This document shows positions 38,720 to 45,698 of a DNA stretch of 64,000 bases, one piece after another. Numbering within the stretch: the first letter of the stretch is position 1; each line of letters starts with the position of its first letter. The notes under the pieces were generated by a model, which worked only from the letters and a program-made list of their open reading frames with translations, ran no database searches and was not told the DNA's origin. The translations under genes were made by a program, and so were the position numbers. Source of the stretch: Miltoncostaea sp963762825 (GTDB lineage Bacteria; Actinomycetota; Thermoleophilia; Miltoncostaeales; Miltoncostaeaceae); the NCBI GenBank assembly GCA_963762825.1, contig CAVXLZ010000002.1, positions 310,001 to 374,000 on the forward strand, read 5' to 3'.

Positions 38720-38956
38720 ATGGCGGACCTCTCGGAACTCACGTCGATGATCGAGGCCGCGCTTCCCGGCGCGAGCGCGGAGGTCATCGACCAAGGCGGT
38801 GGCGACCACCTCGCGGCATCGGTGGTGGCGCCCCAGTTCGCCGGCCTGACGCGCCTGGAGCAGCACAAGCTGGTCTACGCAGCTGTGCAGAGCCGTTTCG
38901 ACGACGGCAGCATCCATGCGCTCGCCCTGAAGACGCGCGTACCGGAGGCGACATGA
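38720..38956 (+). CDS. BolA-family protein
   Basis: The 78-residue protein is a single BolA domain: LTSMIEAALPGASAEVIDQGGGDHLAASVVAPQFAGLTRLEQHKLVYAAVQSRFDDGSIHALALKTRVP, with the conserved His in SIHAL. BolA proteins pair with CGFS glutaredoxins through a shared 2Fe-2S cluster. The next gene, overlapping by ATGA, is exactly such a glutaredoxin. Confidence 0.93.
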   Translation: MADLSELTSMIEAALPGASAEVIDQGGGDHLAASVVAPQFAGLTRLEQHKLVYAAVQSRFDDGSIHALALKTRVPEAT

Positions 38957-39285
38957 GCACCGACACCACGACCCTCACCGAGGAGCAGATCCTCGCGCAG
39001 ATCACCGGCGAGGTCGCCGGCAACAAGGTCTTCCTCTATCTCAAGGGCACGCCGGAGATGCCACGCTGCGGCTTCTCGAACCAGGTCGTGCAGATCCTGA
39101 ACCACCTCGGGGTGGAGTATGGATCTCGCGACATCCTGGCCGACCCGCGCATCCGCCAGGTGCTCTCCGGGTGGTCTGACTGGCCGACGATCCCCCAGCT
39201 GTTCGTCGACGGGAAGCTCGTCGGTGGATGCGACATCGTCACCGAGATGTTCCAGGAGGGCGAGCTCCAGCCGCTGGTGTCCTGA
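38953..39285 (+). CDS. grxD: Monothiol CGFS-type glutaredoxin
   Basis: The 110-residue protein has VFLYLKGTPEMPRCGFSNQVVQIL with the CGFS active site, WPTIPQLFVDGKLVGGCDIVTEMF with the cis-Pro and glutathione-binding GGCD. These proteins store and deliver 2Fe-2S clusters and act with BolA, its overlapping neighbour. Actinobacteria often lack glutathione, so a different thiol may complete the cluster here; that is inference. Confidence 0.94.
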   Translation: MSTDTTTLTEEQILAQITGEVAGNKVFLYLKGTPEMPRCGFSNQVVQILNHLGVEYGSRDILADPRIRQVLSGWSDWPTIPQLFVDGKLVGGCDIVTEMFQEGELQPLVS

Positions 39286-39310
39286 TCGGCGGGCGCGGCC
39301 GGGCGCCACG

Positions 39311-40361
39311 ATGAATCCGGTCTTCGCCCACGACGAGCCACTGGCCGAGCTCCACGCCCACCTCGGCGGGAGCGTCAACGCGGCGACCATGTGGGAGCTC
39401 GCCCACGAGCAGGGCATCAAGCTCCCCTACCGCGACTACTGGGAGTTCGCCTCGGCGACCAACGTCGGCGGCGGCACGGACGGCCTTGACGGCCTCGATC
39501 GGATCTACCACCTCACCGAGCTGATCCAGAGCAGCCCGGAGGGGGTGTTCCGCGCTGTGCACGGCATGATCGCCGGGGGATACCGGTCGCAGAGGATCAC
39601 CACCCACGAGGTCCGCTTCAACCCCGCCAAGCGCAATCGCGGCGGAGAGCGCGACCTCGACGCGATCGTGATGTCGGCGGTGCACGGCATCGACCGGGCC
39701 ACCCTCGAGTATCCGGTGCGGGCCGGGCTCACGCTGATGATGGACCGTGGCTTCCATCCCGACCTCAACGCCGCCATCGTCGAGCGCGCCGTGCGCTTTC
39801 GCGACCGCGGCGTGGTGGCGATCGACATCGGCGGACCGCGCCCCCTCGGCACCGGGCCGCCCTACCCGTACCGCGACCTGGAGCCCCTCGTGCGCCGCGC
39901 GCGCGATGCCGGGCTGGGAGTGACGCTGCATGCCGGGGAGGAGGGAGTGAACGCCCCCGATCCGAGCCCCTTCGTCGAACGAGATGCGGCAGGTGCTGGA
40001 GTTGGGCGTCGACCGGATCGGGCACGGGATCATCACCGCCATGGACCCCCGCCTGCTGGAGGAGGCGCTCCGGGCGGAGGTGGTCCTGGAGATCTGCCCC
40101 ACCTCCAACGTGCGCACGCGCGCCGTGCGCGACGAGGCGCAGATGGCCGAGATCGTCTACGACCTCGAGGCCGCCGGCGTGCCGCTGGTCGTCTCCACCG
40201 ACGGTCCGGAGATGATCGGCACCCGCCTGCGCTCCGAGTACGCGATGCTCGTGCGCCACGGCGCCCTCACGCCCGAGGCGGCGCGGCGCGCCAACGCGCT
40301 CGCCCACTCCGTGAGCTTCGTCCGCCCAACCTCCGGCGCCGACGCCACGGCGGGGCACTGA
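39311..40361 (+). CDS. Adenosine deaminase family protein, one frameshift
   Basis: The N-terminal part (from ATG 39311) has AELHAHLGGSVNAATM, where HxH binds zinc, and VTLHAGEEG with the third zinc His and catalytic Glu. Near 39976 one extra base shifts the frame; the continuation is VLELGVDRIGHGIITAMDP with the catalytic His and VPLVVSTDGPEM with the last metal Asp (STDGP, usually STDDP). Joined length is about 349 residues. It should deaminate adenosine or a related adenine compound. It follows the glutaredoxin by 25 bp. Confidence 0.88.
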
Positions 40362-40376
40362 CCGGGCGCGGCGCGC

Positions 40377-42038
40377 TCAGCCGGTCGGAGGCCTCTCGCT
40401 CACGCTCCCGGGGCGAGGGGTGGGCGGGCGCCGGCTGCGCCATGCGCCCGGATCGGGCGGGGCCCATGGGATCGGAACCGGGCGCTCGACGGCGACGATC
40501 ACGACATCGTCGCGCAGGCTCTCGTCCTCATGGCGACGGGCGGCCTCGATGAGACGCTCCACCCGGAGCTGGAGGGCCGACCGGCGCTCGTCGGCGAGCA
40601 CGCCGCACGCCCTCTCCACGCCGAAGGTGTCGGCGCCCTGGCGCGCCTCGATGAGGCCGTCGGTGTAGAGGACGATCGTTCCGCCGGGCGGGAGGGCCGC
40701 GTGGGTCACGGGCCACTCGGCTTCGTCGAACACGCCGAGCAACGGCCCGCTGCGCAACGGCTCGAGCGGCCGGCACCCCGAGGCCGTGAGCAGGAACGGG
40801 GGTGGGTGCCCCGCCGGGGCGAAGCTCACCGAGCCGCCCGGGTCGATCAGCATGTAGATGATCGATGCAAAGAGCCCCTCGGCGCGCTGGTCGGGCGTGG
40901 ACATCTGCGCGTTGAGGGCGGCGAGCACGGCGGCCGGGTTGGGGTTCACCGAGACCAGGGTGCGCCAACCGAACCGCAGGCCGGCGGCCTGGGCCGCGGC
41001 GGGGGCTCCGTGGCCTGCCATGTCACCGACCATCACCGCAAGCCGGCCGTCGGCGAGCACGACGGAATCGTAGAAGTCGCCGCCGACGAGCAGCGCACGC
41101 TCCGCCGGCCGGTAGCGGGCGAAGAGGCGCAGCCCGGGCACGGCGGGCAGGCGTTCGGGCAGGAGGCCGGCCTGGACCGTCTCCCACAGCGCGCGCTCGG
41201 TCTTCTGGGCGGTCTCGCGGCGAGCTGCTGCGGCGACGGCGTCGCGCTCCTGGCGCACCTCCCTCTGCATCAGGTTGAAGCCGTCCATGAGCTCGGCGAG
41301 CTCGCGGACCGCCTCGCGGCTGGGGGGAATCGGATCGGAGAGAAGGCCGCGTGTGACGCGCCCGACACCAGCGCTGAGGAGCGCCACGGGCCCGCCCACG
41401 CGGCGCCAGAGCTGACGGCTCGCCACCACGACCATGAGCAGCGTGAGCAGCGCCGCTCCAGCGATCGAGAAGAACGTCAGGAGCCGGCGTCGGTCGTTGT
41501 CGGCCAGGGCGGAGAGACGCACGTTCTCGATCTCCTCCAGCAGACGCGCGTGTTCGGCGCGGAACGCGTTGAAACGCGCTTCGCTGATGCCCTCGTTGAT
41601 GCGCGTGCGCGCCTCGTCGGCCCGGCCGCTGCGACGCAGCCGGATGAGCTCCACGGCCTCACCGAACCAGAGCCCCGCGGTGCGATCGACCGCCTCCGCA
41701 GAGGCCACGAGCCCGGGTTGCCCGTCGAGCGCCGCCTTCAGGGTCGCCATCTCTCCCGGATACCGGTCGCGGGCGGTGGTGTAGGCGGCCAGATCGTCGC
41801 CGCGGGCGAGGAGGATGTACGCGCGGTTGGCGCTCTGGGCGCTCAACAGCCCCACGAGCAGGGCGTTGGCGTCGGTCTGGCGGCGGAGCGCGCGCTCGGC
41901 CCCATCGCGGTAGTCGCGCGCGGTGGTGATCATCCCCAGCAGGGCGACAGCGATGAGCACGCTGAGCACGACGGCCAGCGCCGCGACGAGAGCGGCGAGG
42001 ACGCCCCTCAGGGACCCCGGGCCGCGGGGACGGCTCAT
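40377..42038 (-). CDS. Membrane SpoIIE-type PP2C phosphatase with sensor and HAMP domains
   Basis: The 553-residue protein has a membrane helix near residues 12-37, an extracytoplasmic helical sensor (CHASE3-like, 40-165, with the ANRAYILLARGD segment), a second membrane helix near 175-197, a HAMP-like linker and a C-terminal SpoIIE phosphatase (from about 300) with VGGDFYDSV and VGDMAGHGAPAA, which hold the metal-binding Asp residues, plus IVLYTDGLIEAR. Such proteins dephosphorylate anti-anti-sigma factors in partner switching. No partner gene is adjacent. The start is ATG 42038, 34 bp after the TrkA-C gene. Confidence 0.91.
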   Translation of the reverse strand: MSRPRGPGSLRGVLAALVAALAVVLSVLIAVALLGMITTARDYRDGAERALRRQTDANALLVGLLSAQSANRAYILLARGDDLAAYTTARDRYPGEMATLKAALDGQPGLVASAEAVDRTAGLWFGEAVELIRLRRSGRADEARTRINEGISEARFNAFRAEHARLLEEIENVRLSALADNDRRRLLTFFSIAGAALLTLLMVVVASRQLWRRVGGPVALLSAGVGRVTRGLLSDPIPPSREAVRELAELMDGFNLMQREVRQERDAVAAAARRETAQKTERALWETVQAGLLPERLPAVPGLRLFARYRPAERALLVGGDFYDSVVLADGRLAVMVGDMAGHGAPAAAQAAGLRFGWRTLVSVNPNPAAVLAALNAQMSTPDQRAEGLFASIIYMLIDPGGSVSFAPAGHPPPFLLTASGCRPLEPLRSGPLLGVFDEAEWPVTHAALPPGGTIVLYTDGLIEARQGADTFGVERACGVLADERRSALQLRVERLIEAARRHEDESLRDDVVIVAVERPVPIPWAPPDPGAWRSRRPPTPRPGSVSERPPTG

Positions 42039-42072
42039 CTGCCCACCGCGCCCGAGTGCGACCCGGCCCGAG

Positions 42073-42573
42073 TCAGTCCGGCGGCCCCTCCGCAACGAGG
42101 AGCCTGATCTCGTCGAAGCTGTCGGGGCGCCCGATCACGACCATCGTGTCCTCGGCGCGGAGGACCTCGTCCGGGTGCGGCGTCGCCAGCGAGCCCGATT
42201 CCCGGAGGATCGCGACGATCGTGGCGCCGGTGGTCGAGCGGATGCGACAGGTCGCCACCGTCAGGCCGACCAGCGGGCTCGTGACCGGGAGCTCTATCCA
42301 CTCCATGACCAGATCCTTGAGGGCGAGCTCGAGATCCTCCACCAACTGGGGCCGGTAGACCACCCCGCCGATGATGGCCCCCAGCTGACGGGCCTCCTCG
42401 TCGTTGAGCGTCAGGACGTGGGGCTCATCGTCCTGGTGGGCGTAGTGGTAGACCTCGCGCATGCCGTCGAGGTGGACGACCGAGGACACCTTCTCGCCCC
42501 GCGACGTGCGCATCGTGAACTTCGTGCCCACGCCGGGAAGACGGGTCTCGCGGACCTCGAGCATCGGGCTCAT
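42073..42573 (-). CDS. TrkA-C (RCK C-terminal) regulatory subunit of a cation/proton antiporter
   Basis: The 166-residue protein has an N-terminal domain like KhtS/KhtT (LPGVGTKFTMRTSRGEKVSSVVHLDGMREVYHY) and a TrkA-C domain near residues 90-160 (LVGLTVATCRIRSTTGATIVAILRES...DTMVVIGRPDSFDEIRLLV) that binds a nucleotide such as cyclic di-AMP. It follows the antiporter gene with ATGA overlap, so the two form one transporter. Confidence 0.9.
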   Translation of the reverse strand: MSPMLEVRETRLPGVGTKFTMRTSRGEKVSSVVHLDGMREVYHYAHQDDEPHVLTLNDEEARQLGAIIGGVVYRPQLVEDLELALKDLVMEWIELPVTSPLVGLTVATCRIRSTTGATIVAILRESGSLATPHPDEVLRAEDTMVVIGRPDSFDEIRLLVAEGPPD

Positions 42574-43724
42574 CTCCTCGCTTCTGGTCTGGCGGTGCGC
42601 GGCGGGAAGAGAACCCGTCCGATGCGCCGCGACTCTCTCATCAATACCACCCCGGCAACCGCGGTGACCAGGACGAACAGGCCCGCGAAGGGGCTCACAA
42701 GCTCTCGAAACGTCGCGTCGAGGGCGGCGCCCGCAGCCGCGAGGTTGGCCAGGATGATGGTGAACTCGCCTCGCGCGACGAGAGAAGATCCTACGTTAAC
42801 GCTCTGGCGCCGCGAGAAGCCCGTGGTCCGGCCCGCCAGGAACCCCGCCACGAGTTTTCCGCCGATCGCGATCGGCACGGCCAGCGCGAGCCATAGGGCC
42901 GCGTCGTCGGCCATGGCCAGGTCGACCTCGAGCCCGAATGCGAAGAAGAAGATCGCGGCGGCGAAGTCGCGCAGGCCCAGGAGCTGCTGCTCGATCTGAT
43001 CCCTGATCTCCGAGCCCGAGAGCAGCACGCCTGCGAGGAGCGCCCCGACGGCTTCCGACAGACCTGCGGCCTCCCCGAGGGCGCCCCCGCCGATAGCGAT
43101 CGCCAGCGATCCCAGGAGCAACTGCTCGCGATCCAGGCGTGGCGCGATCCGGTCGATCGCGTGGTGGGCCCAGCGGCCCACCAGCAGGAACGCCACCACG
43201 AAGACCAGCGCCAGGCCCGCCGTGCCTGCGATCTCGAGACCGCCCACCGACTCGCCCGTCGCGAGGGCGGCCGCCACACCCAGGAACAGCGCGATCGCAA
43301 GGTCCTCGAACACCAGGACCCCCAGCACCAGGTCGGTCTCGTCGTCGGCCAGGCGGCGTAGATCGAAGAGCGCCCGGGTGACGATGCCGCTGCTCGAGAT
43401 GTAGATCAGGCCTGCCAGAAGGACGGCCTCGGGCGTGGGACCGAGCAGCGCCACCCCCACCACGAGGCCCAATCCGGCGTTGACGACCAGGTCGATCGCG
43501 CCGCCCAGGAGCACCATGCGCCGGGCCGCGGTGAGGCGATCGAGGGAGAACTCGAGCCCGAGGAAGAACAGGAGGAGCACGATCCCGAGCCGTGCCAGGA
43601 GGTCCGTCCCCGCCGAGGGCTCGATGATCGTGGGGGTGCCCGCAGAGGGACCGAGCAGGATTCCCGCCACGATGAAGACGGGAATGGCTGAGAAGGAGAC
43701 CCGCCCGGCGAGCACACTCGCCAC
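42570..43724 (-). CDS. Kef-type (CPA2) cation:proton antiporter
   Basis: The 384-residue integral membrane protein has about 12 helices and the CPA2 core (LGIVLLLFFLGLEFSLDRL, VLVFEDLAIALFLGVAAAL with the ion-binding Glu-Asp pair, FFFAFGLEVDL). GTG 43724 starts within the first helix. Upstream in frame there is no ATG, GTG or TTG before a stop at 43805, but the sequence LLELSDLAVVLITLAVASVLAG completes the helix from a CTG at 43769 preceded by GAGG, so the true start may be that CTG. With the TrkA-C subunit it should move K+ or Na+ against protons. Confidence 0.9.
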   Translation of the reverse strand: MASVLAGRVSFSAIPVFIVAGILLGPSAGTPTIIEPSAGTDLLARLGIVLLLFFLGLEFSLDRLTAARRMVLLGGAIDLVVNAGLGLVVGVALLGPTPEAVLLAGLIYISSSGIVTRALFDLRRLADDETDLVLGVLVFEDLAIALFLGVAAALATGESVGGLEIAGTAGLALVFVVAFLLVGRWAHHAIDRIAPRLDREQLLLGSLAIAIGGGALGEAAGLSEAVGALLAGVLLSGSEIRDQIEQQLLGLRDFAAAIFFFAFGLEVDLAMADDAALWLALAVPIAIGGKLVAGFLAGRTTGFSRRQSVNVGSSLVARGEFTIILANLAAAGAALDATFRELVSPFAGLFVLVTAVAGVVLMRESRRIGRVLFPPRTARPEARR

Positions 43725-43808
43725 GGCGAGGGTGATCAGGACGACGGCGAGATCGGAGAGCTCGAGCAGGGACGCCTCGTGGTTATGGGCCCGGGGCGGA
43801 CCTCAGAC

Positions 43809-43848
43809 TAGTGTCCTGGGTCAGACGAACTTCTGCGTCGGGAGACTA
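43809..43848. repeat. Diverged copy of the TAGTGTCC palindrome at the pyrD stop
   Basis: This 40-bp element starts TAGTGTCC and ends GAGACTA, shares the CAGA...AACTTCTG core with the element at 30068-30120 and lacks about 13 central bases. The arms pair at about 13 of 17 positions. Its last three bases give the TAG stop of pyrD on the minus strand, as in the other copy. Confidence 0.65.
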
Positions 43849-44956
43849 GCGGCCGGCGCTCCCGACGATCTCGCCGATGCGATCGATGCCCTCGCGGTCC
43901 ATGCGATCGAGCAGGCCCCGGCAGATGGCACGCGCCGTGCCGGGCCCGCCATAGACGAAACCGGTGTAGACCTGCACCAGGCTCGCGCCCGCTGCGAGCT
44001 TCTCCCAGGCGTCGTCGGCGGTGAAGATGCCGCCCACCCCGATCACCACCAGCCGCCCGGAGGCGCGGCGGGCGACGCGGCCGACGATCTCCGTGGAGCG
44101 CGCGCGCAGGGGGGCGCCCGACAGCCCTCCCGGACGCTCGGACAGCTCGAGGGCGGAGGCGAGGCCCTCCCGGGACAGGGTCGTGTTGGTGACGATGATG
44201 CCCGCGACATCGCGCGCGATCGCGAGGTCGACGACCGCGTCGATGTCCTCGGGGGCGAGGTCGGGCGCCAGCTTCACGAGCACCGGCGGCGCCGGCCGCG
44301 GGTCGTCCACCGCGTTTCCCGCCGCGACCTGCCCGATGGCGTCGAGGATCTCGGCCAGCGGGCCGATGGCCTGCAGGTCGCGCAGCCCGGGGGTGTTGGG
44401 CGAGCTGACGTTGACCGTCACGTAGTCGGCGAACGGCAGTAGGAGGGTGAGCGAGCGGGCGTAGTCGGCGGGCGCATCGCCGGGCTCGGTCACCTTCGAC
44501 TTGCCGAGGTTGATCCCGAGAGGCGCCCGCCCGAGCAGGCCGCGGCGACGCCACTGCGCGAGCGTCTGCGCCGTCGCCTCCGCCCCGGCGTTGTTGAAGC
44601 CGAGGCGGTTGATGAGCGCACGATCGTCGGGCAGCCGATGGATCCGCGGCCGCGGGTTGCCGGGCTGGGGGTGCGCGGTGATCGTGCCGACCTCGGCGAA
44701 GCCGAAGCCGAGACGCCGGCCACGCCGGCACCGCGCGGGCGCGTTTGTCGAAGCCGGCCGCGAGACCGATCGGGTTCGCGAAGCGCAGGCCGAGCAGCTC
44801 CTGCGAGAGGCGCCCGCCGCCGTCGGGCGGACCGGCGATCCGGGCGATCAGGGGAGCGGCGAGGGCGAGTGAGGAGATCGCCAGCTCGTGGACCCGCTCC
44901 GGGTCGAGGCGGAACAGCACCGGGCGCACGAGGCGGGAGTATGGAGCGAGGGGCAC
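43846..44956 (-). CDS. pyrD: Dihydroorotate dehydrogenase (quinone type), one frameshift
   Basis: PyrD oxidises dihydroorotate to orotate in pyrimidine synthesis. From GTG 44956 the protein reads YSRLVRPVLFRLDPERVHELAI, the membrane-binding helices of class 2 enzymes, and RFANPIGLAAGFDK (FMN binding). Near 44723 one extra base shifts the frame; the rest is LGFGFAEVGTITAHPQPGNPRPR, NRLGFNNAGAEA, YVTVNVSSPNTPGLRDLQ with the catalytic Ser, KLAPDL, IIVTNTTLSR and GVGGIFTADDAWEKLAAGASLVQVYTGFVYGGP. All catalytic parts are present across the two frames. The stop codon lies in a palindromic element. Confidence 0.93.
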
Positions 44957-44970
44957 GATCGCCCCCAAGC

Positions 44971-45360
44971 CTATCCGCGGGGCGCCTCGGGGCGGAGCCA
45001 GAGCCACAGGCCGACCGACGCCATGAACGCGGTCGCCACGATCGCCATCCAGCGATCAGGGGCAGACACGAACAGCACGGCGGCCGAGACGGCCATCGTC
45101 GCGGTCGCCAGCTGCTTCGGCCGCCGGCCGACCACCCGATGGCGCTGCCAGTCGAGCACCGCGGGCCCCAGCACCGGGTGGGCGATCACCCGGTCGTGGA
45201 AGCGCGCCGATCCCCGCGCGCCGGCGTAGAGGGCGAGGAGGGCGAAGGGGGTGGCCGGAAGCAGGGGCACGAAGACACCCAGCAGCGCGAGGCCCCAGCA
45301 CGGATACGCCAGGAGGAGCCAGAGCCTGCGGGTGCCGCTGCCATGCTTTTCACCGCTCAT
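44971..45360 (-). CDS. DUF454 (YbaN-like) small membrane protein
   Basis: The 129-residue protein has the DUF454 pattern: LLLAYPCWGLALLGVFVPLLPATPFALLALYAGARGSARFHDRVIAHPVLGPAVLDWQ, then two close membrane helices (TMAVSAAVLFVSA and MAIVATAFMASVGLWLWL). Its role is unknown. It precedes pyrD by 14 bp on the same strand. Start ATG 45360 is preferred over one 42 bp upstream. Confidence 0.88.
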   Translation of the reverse strand: MSGEKHGSGTRRLWLLLAYPCWGLALLGVFVPLLPATPFALLALYAGARGSARFHDRVIAHPVLGPAVLDWQRHRVVGRRPKQLATATMAVSAAVLFVSAPDRWMAIVATAFMASVGLWLWLRPEAPRG

Positions 45361-45420
45361 GGGTGGAGTAAACACCCGGGGCGGCTCTGCGGCCAGGCAC
45401 ACGGGCGAGCGACGGGGGGA

Positions 45421-45612
45421 TCACCCGAATGAGGATCCCTGCTCCCCGACGGGTGCGCTGGAGTAGCACGGATCGTTCCACGCCGCTTCGAGGTTGTAGA
45501 GGACCGATGCAGTCTGGAGCGATGCGAAGAAGCGCCGGCGGGCTTCCTGGAACACCTCGAAGTCGGTCGCCGCCACGCCGGCCTCCTCGTGCCGTTCGAC
45601 CCCCACGTCCAT
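45421..45612 (-). CDS. Small hypothetical protein (63 aa)
   Basis: Not recognised. MDVGVERHEEAGVAATDFEVFQEARRRFFASLQTASVLYNLEAAWNDP is followed by a loose Ser/Pro/Gly tail. GGAGGT lies about 7 bases before the ATG, one of the better ribosome binding sites in the region. It stands alone between the DUF454 gene and the LuxR regulator. Confidence 0.45.
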   Translation of the reverse strand: MDVGVERHEEAGVAATDFEVFQEARRRFFASLQTASVLYNLEAAWNDPCYSSAPVGEQGSSFG

Positions 45613-45698
45613 GGCACCACCTCCGATCGCGGACACGCGTCGGCCCACGCTAGACCGGGCGACCGCGGGCGCGATATGAGGGGAATCCCTCTACGGGA

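Noticed and set aside
45597..45653. Longer versions of the small hypothetical gene at 45421-45612
   Set aside because: The upstream codons hold the GGAGGT ribosome binding site for ATG 45612 and look non-coding.
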